Counted from the first letter of the stretch, positions 53,794 to 63,642 are shown. The stretch is DNA of 64,000 nucleotides from Nonlabens sp. Hel1_33_55 (GCF_900101765.1 NZ_LT627735.1:3131501-3195500), one strand, 5' to 3'. Translations and numbers: made by a program. The notes: generated from the letters alone by a model not told the origin.

Positions 53794-54509
53794 GAATTGA
53801 TTTTGTAAATGTTATGGATGCCATATAGCATCAAAAAAGGCGTGGCAAAGAAACGGTTTTTCAACTGCTTTACCAATAGATCTGCATCACCGCCGGTTAT
53901 AATTACGTTAAGATCTTGATGTTGCTTTTTATATTTTTTGACCATGCCCTTGATCTCTAGAGCTAGACCGTTCACCACTCCGCTTTGAATACTGGTTTGG
54001 GTGGTGTTTCCTATCAATTGTTGATTGGATTCCGCTTGTAATAACGGTAGGTTTTCAGTAAAATTATGTAATGATTCAAACCTTAACCTCAAGCCTGGCG
54101 ATATAGCACCGCCATGATAGGTATTTGTTTCATCAATAAAATCATAGGTAACACAAGTTCCTGCGTCAATAATGAGCGTGTTCTGTCCTTTATCTTTCAC
54201 AACACCGGCAACTAATGCTATACGGTCATTTCCTAAGCTATCAGATTGATAGTTATTTTGAAAAGGGAGTTTTGATTTCTTTGTAATGTAGGTCACGTTC
54301 AATAGACGTTCTAAACCATGTAAAAGTTTAATGTCTATAGCGCCAACTTGACAAACGCAAGCATCTTTTAGGTCTGGATAGCTTTTGCAAAAGGATTTGA
54401 CGTCTGCGATGAAGTCTTTTTCAGAAGAGCGAATGAGATCGTAAACGGTGATATCATCAACAACTGCCAGTTTGATGGCGGTATTTCCTATGTCTACTGC
54501 CAGTATCAT
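53790..54509 (-). CDS. coaX: type III pantothenate kinase
   Basis: A 239-residue ASKHA-fold kinase that starts coenzyme A synthesis. The phosphate loop is AVDIGNTAIKLAVVD, a GNDRIALVAGV motif lies near residue 93, the catalytic Asp is in IIDAGTCVTYDFID near 116 and GGAISPGLRLRFESL near 134. It opens the minus-strand run coaX-barrel-TPR-lptC and is immediately downstream of two tRNA genes. Confidence 0.94.
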   Translation of the reverse strand: MILAVDIGNTAIKLAVVDDITVYDLIRSSEKDFIADVKSFCKSYPDLKDACVCQVGAIDIKLLHGLERLLNVTYITKKSKLPFQNNYQSDSLGNDRIALVAGVVKDKGQNTLIIDAGTCVTYDFIDETNTYHGGAISPGLRLRFESLHNFTENLPLLQAESNQQLIGNTTQTSIQSGVVNGLALEIKGMVKKYKKQHQDLNVIITGGDADLLVKQLKNRFFATPFLMLYGIHNIYKINS

Positions 54510-54522
54510 ACTACTTGAATCG

Positions 54523-54597
54523 TGTGGAATACTGGATTCGAACCAGTGACTTCTACCCTGTCAAGGTAGCGCTCTAAACCAACTGAGCTAATCCCAC
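54523..54597 (-). tRNA. tRNA-Val (GAC)
   Basis: Cloverleaf read on the minus strand: acceptor GTGGGAT/ATTCCAC with one G-U pair, D arm GCTC/GAGC, anticodon stem CTACC/GGTAG with loop TTGACAG (anticodon GAC), T arm ACTGG/CCAGT with TTCGAAT, discriminator A. The 3' CCA is not encoded. Confidence 0.95.
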
Positions 54598-54621
54598 AAT
54601 TAAAAAGACTAATGTCTTATA

Positions 54622-54650
54622 ACAAAAAACCCAATCAACGCGATCGGGTT
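54622..54650 (-). terminator. terminator after tRNA-Phe
   Basis: On the minus strand, a 9-bp stem AACCCGATC/GATTGGGTT (one G-U) with loop GCGTT is followed by six T. It lies between tRNA-Phe and tRNA-Val, implying separate transcription or partial read-through. Confidence 0.7.
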
Positions 54651-54655
54651 TGCTG

Positions 54656-54728
54656 TGGTACCTCCAGGAATCGAACCAGGGACACATGGATTTTCAGTCC
54701 ATTGCTCTACCAACTGAGCTAAGGTACC
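54656..54728 (-). tRNA. tRNA-Phe (GAA)
   Basis: Cloverleaf on the minus strand: acceptor GGTACCT/AGGTACC, D arm GCTC/GAGC, anticodon stem ATGGA/TCCAT with loop CTGAAAA (anticodon GAA), T arm CCTGG/CCTGG-type pairing with TTCGATT, discriminator A. The 3' CCA is not encoded. Confidence 0.96.
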
Positions 54729-54816
54729 GTATGCTTTTAAAGCGGTGGCAAATTTACATAAATTATAATTTGACAAAAGAAAAAAGCAGAATTTCTTTCA
54801 GGTTTTTTTATACCTC

Positions 54817-56067
54817 TTAAATAAGTTTAAGAACTTTCTCTAGTGCCATGCCGCGAGAGCCTTTAATTAGAATCACGCTCTTATCTGCTTCGCTTAACTT
54901 TAGATCTGATTCTGCAAAGGATTCAAAGCTTTTATATTTTTCAAGAGAAGTACTAGAAACTTTATAGAAATTATCACCTATAAGAATGACGCGATCTATC
55001 TTCAATTGATTTGCAAGATCAGCAATATCTTGATGTTCCTTTTCTGCATAATCTCCTAATTCAAACATATCTCCCAGAATTGCTGTCTTGTGTCCAGATT
55101 GTCCAGCAAGATTTTCAAGAGCGGCTCGCATACTTGTCGGGTTAGCATTATAAGCGTCCATAATTATAGCATGACCTTTCTGTTCAATGATTTGAGACCT
55201 ATTGTTTTTAGGAGCGTAGTCAGTGAGACCTTTAATTATTTTTTCTTTTGAGATGTCCATCTCAAGTCCTACAGCAGCTGCTAATTCCATGTTGCCTACG
55301 TTGTAAGCACCAGTTAAATTGGTTTGAAATATAGCCTCATCCCATTGTAATATTAAGGGTTGAGAATTCTCAATTTTCAAAATAGGAGCCAATCGTCTCG
55401 ATATTTTTTCACTTCTCGCGAGTTGTTCCTCATCCTGCTGTCTCACCATTACTTTACCAGCATTTGCAGCGATGAAATCGTAAACTTCACTTTTGCCTTT
55501 TTTGACGCCTTCTAAACTACCAAATCCCTCTAAATGTGCTTTTCCGAAATTTGTGATCAACCCATAATTGGGTTCTGCTATTAGGCAAAGACTCGCTATT
55601 TCTTTGAGATGATTAGCTCCCATTTCCACAACACCTATCTCAGTTTCTTCATTGAATAAAAGTAATGTGAGCGGTACACCTATGTGGTTGTTGAAATTAC
55701 CATTAGTTGCCGTCACTTCGTATTGCTGTGAAAGTACGCTCACAATGAGCTCTTTTGTTGTGGTTTTACCATTACTGCCAGTAAGACCAACGACAGGTAT
55801 ATTCAATTCTTTCCTGTGATAATTTGCAAGTTTCTGTAGCGTTTCCAGAGCATCACTCACAACCGTAACATTATCATATTCCTGATAGGATGCATCGCTG
55901 CACACGATGTGATGAGCGCCGTTATCCATTGCTGTGGGAACATATTTGTTACCGTCAAAGTTTTCGCCGGACAATGCGATGAATAGTTCACCTTTTTTTA
56001 AGGTTCTCGTATCAGTAGATATTCCCTCGCTTTCGCGAAAGCGTTTATATAATTCTCTTAATTGCAT
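54817..56067 (-). CDS. murF: UDP-N-acetylmuramoyl-tripeptide--D-alanyl-D-alanine ligase
   Basis: A 416-residue ATP-dependent Mur ligase that completes the pentapeptide precursor. The N-terminal uridine-binding region STDTRTLKKGELFIALSGEN precedes the P-loop GLTGSNGKTTTKE (about 94-106). EMGANHLKEI near residue 148 and MDAYNANPTSMRAALENL near 300 are MurF signatures. A palindrome copy encodes RFRES at residues 9-13, just ahead of the substrate domain. It is a single gene with tRNA-Phe downstream and gldJ upstream. Confidence 0.95.
   Translation of the reverse strand: MQLRELYKRFRESEGISTDTRTLKKGELFIALSGENFDGNKYVPTAMDNGAHHIVCSDASYQEYDNVTVVSDALETLQKLANYHRKELNIPVVGLTGSNGKTTTKELIVSVLSQQYEVTATNGNFNNHIGVPLTLLLFNEETEIGVVEMGANHLKEIASLCLIAEPNYGLITNFGKAHLEGFGSLEGVKKGKSEVYDFIAANAGKVMVRQQDEEQLARSEKISRRLAPILKIENSQPLILQWDEAIFQTNLTGAYNVGNMELAAAVGLEMDISKEKIIKGLTDYAPKNNRSQIIEQKGHAIIMDAYNANPTSMRAALENLAGQSGHKTAILGDMFELGDYAEKEHQDIADLANQLKIDRVILIGDNFYKVSSTSLEKYKSFESFAESDLKLSEADKSVILIKGSRGMALEKVLKLI
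56029..56042. repeat. iterated palindrome copy 16 (coding)
   Basis: Perfect core, read as RFRES at residues 9-13 of MurF. Confidence 0.95.
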
Positions 56068-56104
56068 GAAATAAAATTAAGCACTCTAATTTGAAATGTG
56101 ATCA

Positions 56105-56138
56105 AAAAATAAAGCCGAATTCCAAAAGGAATTCGGCT
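56105..56138 (-). terminator. terminator of gldJ
   Basis: A perfect 11-bp stem AGCCGAATTCC/GGAATTCGGCT with loop TTTT on the minus strand, followed by a T-rich run, 27 bases after the gldJ stop. Confidence 0.85.
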
Positions 56139-56165
56139 CAATATTTAATATACAGTAACTCTTAA

Positions 56166-57845
56166 CTAGTTACGTGGACTTTTAGAACTTTTGGATTTTG
56201 ATCCAATTCTTGACATTGCACAACGGAATCCTAGGTCATCCTTTGCCATGTCTTGTGGATAGAATCTGCGAGTCGCTGGATCCAACCAGTATTCTCGATC
56301 TCTCCATGAACCACCTTTTATAACACGCACCTCATTATCAATAAGTGTGCTTCTAGTGTTTGCCTGGTCGTATTCTCTAATCACATTACCATCTGCATCA
56401 ACGCTTACACGGTGTTGTGGTGAATCATACATTCTTTGATCAGGATCTAGTTCGTCACCAGTACCAAAGAATTTAGAGGACTGTGCATCACCATCACGGA
56501 AGTTTCTGTTATCACTACGATCAAAGTTCGTTCTCAAATAAGTTTCTTCATCATCAACGGCAACTTGCTTGATTTCTCCTGGAATCGTTCTGGCAATTAA
56601 TTTACCATTACTCAACGTGTCGTAATCGATGGAGTCTGCAGATACTACTTCAACTTTGCCATCAGGACCAATACTGTTTTTTGTATACACGTTACCACGA
56701 TAGTAGTTAAAGTCATTAAACTCGTCATCAACGATAGGACGGTAAACATCTGCTACCCATTCTGATACGTTTCCTGCCATGTCGTACACTCCAAAGTCGT
56801 TAGGCTCATAAGATTTGATAGGCGCTGTAATATCAGCTCCATCATCACTCCATCCTGCGATACCACCATAATCTCCATCACCTTGCTTGAAGTTGGCTAA
56901 ATGATCACCTCTGTTTTTGCGACTACCGCTACGAGTATATTGACCATCCCATGGATATTTCTTTCTACCTCTATAGGCATTGTATTCTCTCAAACTTCCT
57001 AATCCCAAAGCTGCATATTCCCATTCTGCCTCAGTAGGCAAACGGTAAGCACCTGGTAAAAGGATTCCATCTTCTCTTCTTACGTATAATCCTGTAGTGT
57101 CTGTCTCACGACGCTCTGCTAGTTTACCGCGTTCCTTTTCAAGACGCTCAGATGCACGACCACCTCTTGTGATGGAATCGTTTCCACCGTAAACTAATGT
57201 TGGTGCATTTAAATAAGTTTCTGTGTTGAATAATTCACTTGCGGTAGCTTTACCTAGTTGATCTTTTGGCACGTAGCCTTGATCTACAAGAATCTTTTCA
57301 TTAACACGATCAGTTCTCCAGTTACAAAACTCAACTGCTTGTATCCATGATACACCTACTACCGGATAGTTGGCATAAGAAGGAAAACGCAAATAGTTCT
57401 TGGTCATTTCCTCGTTGTACCCCAAACGGTTTCTCCATACCAATGTGTCTGGTACAGCGCCGTTGTAGATGCCTCTGTATTGCTCATCTTCTGGTGGGAA
57501 AACTCTCTTTACCCAGTCAAGCATTTCCAGGTACATACCGTTAGTGACCTCAGTCTCATCGATGTAGAAAGATTGAACATGTTGTTGATTAGGAGTATTG
57601 TTCCAGTCATGCATAGGATCATCCTTGACACGACCCATGGTAAAAGTTCCACCTTCAACAAACACAAGTCCTGGAGCGGCGTCCTGATCTTTATAGTTTG
57701 TTTTTAGTTCAAAGCCATTTTTACCTGTGACATCCCAACCTGTACCTCGAGATGTATTTGAGTAATCATTACCGCCGCCACAGCTTACCATAAGGATGGA
57801 ACAAACTGCAATTACCGTTAGATTAAATAGTGAGTAGTTTTTCAT
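56166..57845 (-). CDS. gldJ: gliding motility lipoprotein GldJ
   Basis: A 559-residue lipoprotein (signal ending CSILMVSCGGG) with a formylglycine-generating-enzyme/SUMF1-like domain. The domain has GLVFVEGGTFTMGRVKDDP near residue 58, YIDETEVTNGMYLEML, YRLPTEAEWEYAALGLGS near 268, MAGNVSEWVADVYRP and the C-terminal VIKGGSWRDREYWLD. GldJ is essential for gliding and stabilises the GldKLMN motor/T9SS. The length agrees with the family. It is transcribed divergently from porU, the usual flavobacterial arrangement. Confidence 0.94.
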   Translation of the reverse strand: MKNYSLFNLTVIAVCSILMVSCGGGNDYSNTSRGTGWDVTGKNGFELKTNYKDQDAAPGLVFVEGGTFTMGRVKDDPMHDWNNTPNQQHVQSFYIDETEVTNGMYLEMLDWVKRVFPPEDEQYRGIYNGAVPDTLVWRNRLGYNEEMTKNYLRFPSYANYPVVGVSWIQAVEFCNWRTDRVNEKILVDQGYVPKDQLGKATASELFNTETYLNAPTLVYGGNDSITRGGRASERLEKERGKLAERRETDTTGLYVRREDGILLPGAYRLPTEAEWEYAALGLGSLREYNAYRGRKKYPWDGQYTRSGSRKNRGDHLANFKQGDGDYGGIAGWSDDGADITAPIKSYEPNDFGVYDMAGNVSEWVADVYRPIVDDEFNDFNYYRGNVYTKNSIGPDGKVEVVSADSIDYDTLSNGKLIARTIPGEIKQVAVDDEETYLRTNFDRSDNRNFRDGDAQSSKFFGTGDELDPDQRMYDSPQHRVSVDADGNVIREYDQANTRSTLIDNEVRVIKGGSWRDREYWLDPATRRFYPQDMAKDDLGFRCAMSRIGSKSKSSKSPRN

Positions 57846-58038
57846 TTACTATTATGATTTGAAAATCGAGACGCAATATAATAACTTCGCTTTATAGATG
57901 ATAGGGTTTTGCGTAGATTAAAAAAGTTGCGCTGTTAAAAAATAAAAAACGTTTCATAAGCTTGTTTATTTTACCGGTATCTATTTTTTTTAAAATCGAA
58001 GGGATAATATCTCCACGAGCACAACGTTTATTCCTTAG

Positions 58039-61000
58039 ATGAAACACTTCTTTACTCTTGTATTCCTTATCATTACTACGATTGCTCTTGCTCAGCAAGA
58101 AACAGTCAACCTTGAATGGAATGGTAGTACTTCTTATCAAGTAGGAGATCAAAGTATTGATTTGCCGTATTTTGAAAACGGATTTGTATACGATTCTGAA
58201 AAATTAATTTTTTCACAGCTTTTATCGACGAATGGTAAAATAGATCCATTATCGGCAAATTTTTCGAATATCGACACGCAAACAATTCCTAGTTCTGAAC
58301 TTTTAGATCTTGATAGATCACAAATTCCAAGTCGTGCAGAAATGGTTTTGAGTAATGCGCTTTCGCGAAAGCGTAATTATGCCCACATTCAGTTCAATCC
58401 CATCTATAAGGATGGCAATTCCTATCGTAGAATCAATTCCTTTACAGTTACCTACAGTACAGCTTCACCCGAAGCAATTGCAAAAAACAGCAATTTCACT
58501 AATTCTGCTCTGGCGAGTGGTGACTGGTTCAAGTTTAGAGTGGATAAAACAGGTGTACATCGCATCACTAGAGCTTTCTTGGATAATCTAGGAATGGATG
58601 TTTCAAATATCGATCCAAGAAGAATTAAAATTTATGGTCAAGGTGGTACATCACTACCATTAGTAAATGCCGAAAACGAATTCTATGATCCTGCACAAAT
58701 AGCTATTTCAGTTACCGGAGCTGCAGATGGCCGGTTTGATTCTGGCGATGAGATTCTTTTTTATGGAGTGGCTACAGACACAGAATATGTGGCAGAGAAT
58801 GACAGTTTTATCAACCCATACACTGACGAATCCATTTATTACATCACAGCCAGCGGTGGTGATGGAAAACGTGTACTGCCTCAAATCAATAGCAATAGTA
58901 ATGCAACAGTGACCTATGATTACTATCAATCCACTAAGTTTCATGAGGTCGATGAACGCAATATAGGTTTGATAGGAAGGTTGTGGTATGGTGAGCGATT
59001 TTCTATTGAGCCAGAACAAACTTTTGAATTTGAGTTCAATAATTTAATTAGCAGTAGACCTGCTACTGTTCGTATCACTACTGGTGCCATTAGTGATGTG
59101 TCGACCAGTATGAGTTTTACCATCAATGGACAATCGTTAGGCACCAGTACTTTTACAGGACTGGCTAACGATAATATTGCCGTCGCAAGAAGAGCCTTGC
59201 TGTTTAATAATAATGTGACTCTTTCTAACGGTGACGTATCGGTCGCTTTGACTTATAATAATGCTGGAATACCAGCGTCACAAGGATACCTTGATTATAT
59301 AAGAATCGATGCCTTTGAATCCTTGACAGGTATAGGTGAGCAATTTTCTTTTACCGTTCCAGAAGCTTCTACATCAAGCGGCGTAGGTAGATATCAATTT
59401 AGTAAGGCCGCTGCTATTAGTGAAGTATGGGAAGTAACCGATCGATTCAACATTACAAAAATTGAAAATACAGAGAGTCTCAGTGATTTCTCATTTATCA
59501 GCAACCTGGGAACTGCTCGTAAATTTATTGCTATAGATAGATCAGATTTTTTTGCACCCATCAGCGTTAATAATTCAAGAGTTGCAAATCAAAATCTAAA
59601 GGGAACTATTTTCAACGATGTTTCGGGAAATTTTAGAGATGTAGATTACCTTATTATCACTCCGCAATTTCTACAAAGCCAAGCTCAAAGACTAGCAAAT
59701 TATCATGTTAGAGAAAGCAATTTGAATGTAAAAGTTGTTTTGCTGGATCAGATCTACAGTGAGTTTTCTGAAGGAAGGCAAGATATCAGCGCTATCAGGA
59801 ATTTTGTGAAGTATGTATATGACAATGCCTCAGATCCATCAAGACGTGTTCAATACTTGAATATGTTTGGTGACACCAGCTATGACTACAAAGATCGAAT
59901 TCCTGTTCAAGATAATATTGTTCCATCATTTCTTTCAGCAAATAGTACGTCGTTGACAAGTTCTTATGTCACAGATGACTTCTTTACCTATATGGATCCG
60001 TTAGAAGGTACTGTTGCGACCAATAATCTTATGGATCTTGCAGTAGGTCGCATGATAGTGAGTACAGTGCAGGAAGCTAGAGAAATGGTGGACAAAATTG
60101 AAAGCTACACAGCGGTACCTGCATTTGATAGATGGCGTAATAATATCACCTTGATAGGTGATGACGTCGATATAGTTGGAGATGCCATTTTGCAAAAGAG
60201 CGTTAATGATTTAGGTGATGAGATATTTAGCAACAGACCGGACTATAATGTGCGCAAGATTCTTCTTGATAGTTACAATCAAATCAGCACTGCTGGTGGT
60301 CCTCGATATCCAGATGCAGTTGACGATATTAAAAACGCCTTTGAGCAAGGCTCACTGGTGATCAATTATTTTGGACATGGTAATGAAGACGGGTTAGCTC
60401 AAGAATTTATTATAACTCAGACCCTTGTAGAGCAGTTGAGAAATCCCACCACGCTACCATTATTTATTGCTGTGACTTGTGAATTTACGAGATACGATAA
60501 CCCGCAACGAGTGAGTGGTGGTGAACGTACTTACCTCAATCCCGATGGTGGTGCCATTGCTCTTGTCGCTACCAATAGATTAATATTTATATCTACCGGC
60601 GTGACTTTGAATGATACTCTTGACGAGTATCTTTTTGGGTTTGAGAATGTTGAACCTATTTCAATGGCAGAAGCCTTAAGATTAGCAAAAACAGATCCTT
60701 CACTCGCTAATAATGGCACACGTAGAGTTGTGGCCTTCGTAGGAGATCCAGCATTAAAATTAGCCTTTCCATCACCTAGAGTAGTTCTAACCGAAGTAAA
60801 TGGTCAACCTGTTGCAAACAGCACACAACTTAGAGCTTTGGATCGAGTCAATTTAGCTGGTGAAGTTCGAACCATATCAGGTAATCTTATTGCTAATTAC
60901 AATGGTGAGGTAAGTGTTACCGTATTTGATAAAGAAATTGAGCGCACCACATTGGGAAATGATGGGATTAGAATCAATGGTGAGTTGGAACAAATTGATT

Positions 61001-61869
61001 TTAGACAACAAGGGGAGGTTTTATTTAGAGGACAAGCAACAGTAGAGAATGGTTTATTTAACGTTGATTTTGTGATGCCTCGAGACACTCAAATTCCTTT
61101 AGGGAATGGTAGAATCTCATTTTATGCTAAAAGAAATAACCTTCCAGAAGATCAAAATGGTTTTTCTGAAGATGTTCGCATTGGCGGGATCAATGAAAAT
61201 GCTCCTCAAGATGATTTGGGTCCAGAGATTGAATTATTCATGAACGATCGCAACTTTGTTTCTGGAGGTATTACAGATGAAAATCCATTTATTCTCGCCT
61301 TCTTGAATGATATAAGCGGTATAAATACTGCCAGCGGCATTGGACATGATATTATAGGAATTATTGACGGCGATGAGACCAATCCATTTGTGCTCAATGA
61401 CTATTATGAGGCGGCTGTGGATGATTTCACATCTGGAAAAGTCTACTTCCCATTACGCGGGATAGCTCCAGGACTACATACATTGACTGTAAAAGCCTGG
61501 GACACTTACAACAACAGTTCCACGCAAGAAATTCAATTTGTCGTTGCCAGTGGCGATGGGATTGAATTAACCAGAGTTCTAAATTACCCTAATCCATTTA
61601 CTACCTACACTGAGTTTTGGTTTAATCACAACAGACCTTTTGAACCTTTGGAAGTGCAAGTTCAAGTCCTAACGGTCACCGGTAAAATTGTATGGTCCCA
61701 AAACCAAACCGTAACAACAACTGGATTTACATCTAGAGAAATTACATGGGATGGCGTGGACGACTTTGGACAGCGGTTGGGAAAAGGCGTTTACATTTAT
61801 AAGATTACTGTAAAAAGTACGTTATCCAATGAGACCGCGAGCAAAATTGAAAAACTCGTTATCCTATAA
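58039..61869 (+). CDS. porU: type IX secretion system sortase PorU
   Basis: A 1276-residue gingipain-like (C25) cysteine sortase that removes C-terminal sorting domains and attaches cargo at the surface. A signal peptide (about 1-18) precedes the pro-region. The C25 domain spans about residues 520-900, with catalytic His in VINYFGHGNEDG near 778 and Cys in FIAVTCEFTRYDN near 814. The C-terminus (VLNYPNPFTTYTEFWF, GKGVYIYKITVKS) is a T9SS type A-like sorting domain, which PorU keeps. The palindrome encodes LSRKR near residues 109-113. porV follows 40 bases downstream. Confidence 0.95.
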   Translation: MKHFFTLVFLIITTIALAQQETVNLEWNGSTSYQVGDQSIDLPYFENGFVYDSEKLIFSQLLSTNGKIDPLSANFSNIDTQTIPSSELLDLDRSQIPSRAEMVLSNALSRKRNYAHIQFNPIYKDGNSYRRINSFTVTYSTASPEAIAKNSNFTNSALASGDWFKFRVDKTGVHRITRAFLDNLGMDVSNIDPRRIKIYGQGGTSLPLVNAENEFYDPAQIAISVTGAADGRFDSGDEILFYGVATDTEYVAENDSFINPYTDESIYYITASGGDGKRVLPQINSNSNATVTYDYYQSTKFHEVDERNIGLIGRLWYGERFSIEPEQTFEFEFNNLISSRPATVRITTGAISDVSTSMSFTINGQSLGTSTFTGLANDNIAVARRALLFNNNVTLSNGDVSVALTYNNAGIPASQGYLDYIRIDAFESLTGIGEQFSFTVPEASTSSGVGRYQFSKAAAISEVWEVTDRFNITKIENTESLSDFSFISNLGTARKFIAIDRSDFFAPISVNNSRVANQNLKGTIFNDVSGNFRDVDYLIITPQFLQSQAQRLANYHVRESNLNVKVVLLDQIYSEFSEGRQDISAIRNFVKYVYDNASDPSRRVQYLNMFGDTSYDYKDRIPVQDNIVPSFLSANSTSLTSSYVTDDFFTYMDPLEGTVATNNLMDLAVGRMIVSTVQEAREMVDKIESYTAVPAFDRWRNNITLIGDDVDIVGDAILQKSVNDLGDEIFSNRPDYNVRKILLDSYNQISTAGGPRYPDAVDDIKNAFEQGSLVINYFGHGNEDGLAQEFIITQTLVEQLRNPTTLPLFIAVTCEFTRYDNPQRVSGGERTYLNPDGGAIALVATNRLIFISTGVTLNDTLDEYLFGFENVEPISMAEALRLAKTDPSLANNGTRRVVAFVGDPALKLAFPSPRVVLTEVNGQPVANSTQLRALDRVNLAGEVRTISGNLIANYNGEVSVTVFDKEIERTTLGNDGIRINGELEQIDFRQQGEVLFRGQATVENGLFNVDFVMPRDTQIPLGNGRISFYAKRNNLPEDQNGFSEDVRIGGINENAPQDDLGPEIELFMNDRNFVSGGITDENPFILAFLNDISGINTASGIGHDIIGIIDGDETNPFVLNDYYEAAVDDFTSGKVYFPLRGIAPGLHTLTVKAWDTYNNSSTQEIQFVVASGDGIELTRVLNYPNPFTTYTEFWFNHNRPFEPLEVQVQVLTVTGKIVWSQNQTVTTTGFTSREITWDGVDDFGQRLGKGVYIYKITVKSTLSNETASKIEKLVIL
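58359..58372. repeat. iterated palindrome copy 17 (coding)
   Basis: Perfect core, read as LSRKR in the PorU pro-region. Confidence 0.95.
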
Positions 61870-61909
61870 ATAATCATTACCATATATTTACGAATATTAA
61901 ACCACCTAC

Positions 61910-63094
61910 ATGAGAAGAGTTTTATTACAAGTTTTAGTAATTGTTATGTTTTTTGCCGGTATGGTCCCAACCGCAGCTCAAGTGAGATCTCAGGATTCGA
62001 GAGTTGTTACTACGGCGCTGCCTTTTCTAAGAATTGCAGGTGATCCTAGATCTGCAGGTCTTGCAGATATGGGAGTTGCTACGAGTCCAGATGCATGGAG
62101 CCAGCAATGGAATCCAGCAAAGTATTCATTCATGAGTCGGGAACAAGCCATTGGTGTAGCATACACGCCATACTTAGGGCAACTTGTAAATGATATAGGG
62201 ATTGGACAATTAGTATATGCAAACCGTATCAATGAGCAAAGTGCCTTTGCTGCTAGTTTGAGGTATTTTGGTTTAGGGACGATATTCATTACGGAGGACG
62301 GAGAAAACGGATTTGAAGAAAACCCTAACGAATTTGTACTAGACGGCTCCTACTCATTAAAATTATCAGATCAATTTTCCATGGCAGTTACCGGTCGTTT
62401 TTTACGAAGCGATCTTAGATTTCAAGCCACAGATCAAGATGCAACTGCTGCCAGTAGTTTTAGTGTAGGTGTATCTGGATATTATCAAAGTGAAGAAGTA
62501 CCTATTGGAAATATGTATGGTAGATATCGCGGTGGTTTTAACGTGTCTAACATAGGTCCTAAAGTTTCTTATGACGTTGGTGGTAGAGAAGACTTTTTAC
62601 CAACTAACCTAGGTCTAGGTGGTGGAATTGATTTTTATCTCAATGACGGTTTTAGCAAAATAGGTTTAACAGCAGAATTCAATAAACTGTTGGTTCCTAC
62701 ACCACCAATTAGAGAAGATGGTGACGAGAACGATAATGGAGTTCCTAATGAAATTATTGAAGGTCAAGACGATGATGTTAGCTTCTTTAGTGGAATTTTC
62801 CAGTCATTTGGTGATGCACCAGGTGGTGGAGCAGAAGAGTTGAGAGAAGTAACTTGGGCTCTGGGAGCAGAATATACTTATGATGATAGCTTTGCAGTAA
62901 GAACAGGTTATTTCAATGAGGCAGATGAAAAAGGTGGCCGTAAGTTTCTTTCTTTGGGAGCAGGTTTCCAGTTCTCTGAAATCAATGTAGATTTATCCTA
63001 CTTATTTTCTACCAGTCGTGTACGTTCTCCTTTGGAAGGAACATTGCGTTTTGGGTTGACGTTTAACTTTGGGGATGAGTACCTAGAATACTAG
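61910..63094 (+). CDS. porV: type IX secretion system outer membrane protein PorV (LptO)
   Basis: A 394-residue outer membrane barrel of the FadL-like group. It has a signal peptide (VIVMFFAGMVPTAAQ) and the PorV opening ALPFLRIAGDPRSAGLADMG, followed by ATSPDAWSQQWNPAKYSFM. An acidic insertion EDGDENDNGVPNEIIEGQDD lies near residue 265, and a C-terminal strand ends in an aromatic residue. PorV shuttles T9SS cargo from the Sov translocon to PorU. Its position directly after porU is typical, and a -7-like TATATTTA lies at 61883. Confidence 0.94.
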   Translation: MRRVLLQVLVIVMFFAGMVPTAAQVRSQDSRVVTTALPFLRIAGDPRSAGLADMGVATSPDAWSQQWNPAKYSFMSREQAIGVAYTPYLGQLVNDIGIGQLVYANRINEQSAFAASLRYFGLGTIFITEDGENGFEENPNEFVLDGSYSLKLSDQFSMAVTGRFLRSDLRFQATDQDATAASSFSVGVSGYYQSEEVPIGNMYGRYRGGFNVSNIGPKVSYDVGGREDFLPTNLGLGGGIDFYLNDGFSKIGLTAEFNKLLVPTPPIREDGDENDNGVPNEIIEGQDDDVSFFSGIFQSFGDAPGGGAEELREVTWALGAEYTYDDSFAVRTGYFNEADEKGGRKFLSLGAGFQFSEINVDLSYLFSTSRVRSPLEGTLRFGLTFNFGDEYLEY

Positions 63095-63175
63095 ACTATC
63101 AAACAAATTACCATAAATACGGTTATCGATGTTTTTGATAACGTAAAAGAGCTGGATCCACAAGTCCAAAAACTT

Positions 63176-63580
63176 ATGGATGAGGCTATCGTTGCTAGGT
63201 CAAACGCTTATGCACCATATTCCAAGTTTACCGTTGGTTGTGCATTAATGCTTGAAAACGGTGAGATCATCCATGGCAATAATCAAGAAAATGCTGCTTA
63301 CCCTTCAGGTTTGTGTGCAGAGCGTGTCGCTATTTTTGCCGCAGGAGCCAACTATCCTGGCGTTGCAATTGTGAGAATGGCAATTACTGCAAGTCCCGTG
63401 GATGATAGCTTTGAAAAACCGGTACCACCTTGTGGCGCTTGCCGCCAGTCCATTGCAGAATATGAGTCAAGACAAGATCAACCCATTGAAATATTCTTCA
63501 TGGGAGCATCGGGAACAGTAGCGAGATCAGGCTCACTGGCAGATTTACTACCACTCATTTTTGACCGCAATTACCTATAG
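63176..63580 (+). CDS. cdd: cytidine deaminase (true start probably upstream at 63098)
   Basis: A zinc cytidine deaminase of pyrimidine salvage. Zinc motifs are CAERVAIF (Cys and catalytic Glu) and PCGACRQ. The first ATG is at 63176, but the same frame is open back to the porV stop. It encodes KQITINTVIDVFDNVKELDP, then QVQKL, which matches the usual N-terminus of flavobacterial enzymes of about 160 residues. No ATG, GTG or TTG exists in that part. By alignment the start would be ATC at 63098, a rare initiation codon, only 3 bases after the porV stop. Either ATC is used or the shortened form is made. Confidence 0.85.
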   Translation: MDEAIVARSNAYAPYSKFTVGCALMLENGEIIHGNNQENAAYPSGLCAERVAIFAAGANYPGVAIVRMAITASPVDDSFEKPVPPCGACRQSIAEYESRQDQPIEIFFMGASGTVARSGSLADLLPLIFDRNYL

Positions 63581-63634
63581 AAAATTCGCAAGGATTTAAC
63601 CGCTCAATAGGTTTTCCCTTATTCTTTTTTCAGT

Positions 63635-63642
63635 TATTTTTG
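63635..63642 (+). promoter_or_regulatory. candidate -7 box of pdhA
   Basis: TATTTTTG matches TAnnTTTG, 90 bases before the pdhA ATG. The leader it implies would contain a palindrome copy. Confidence 0.45.
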
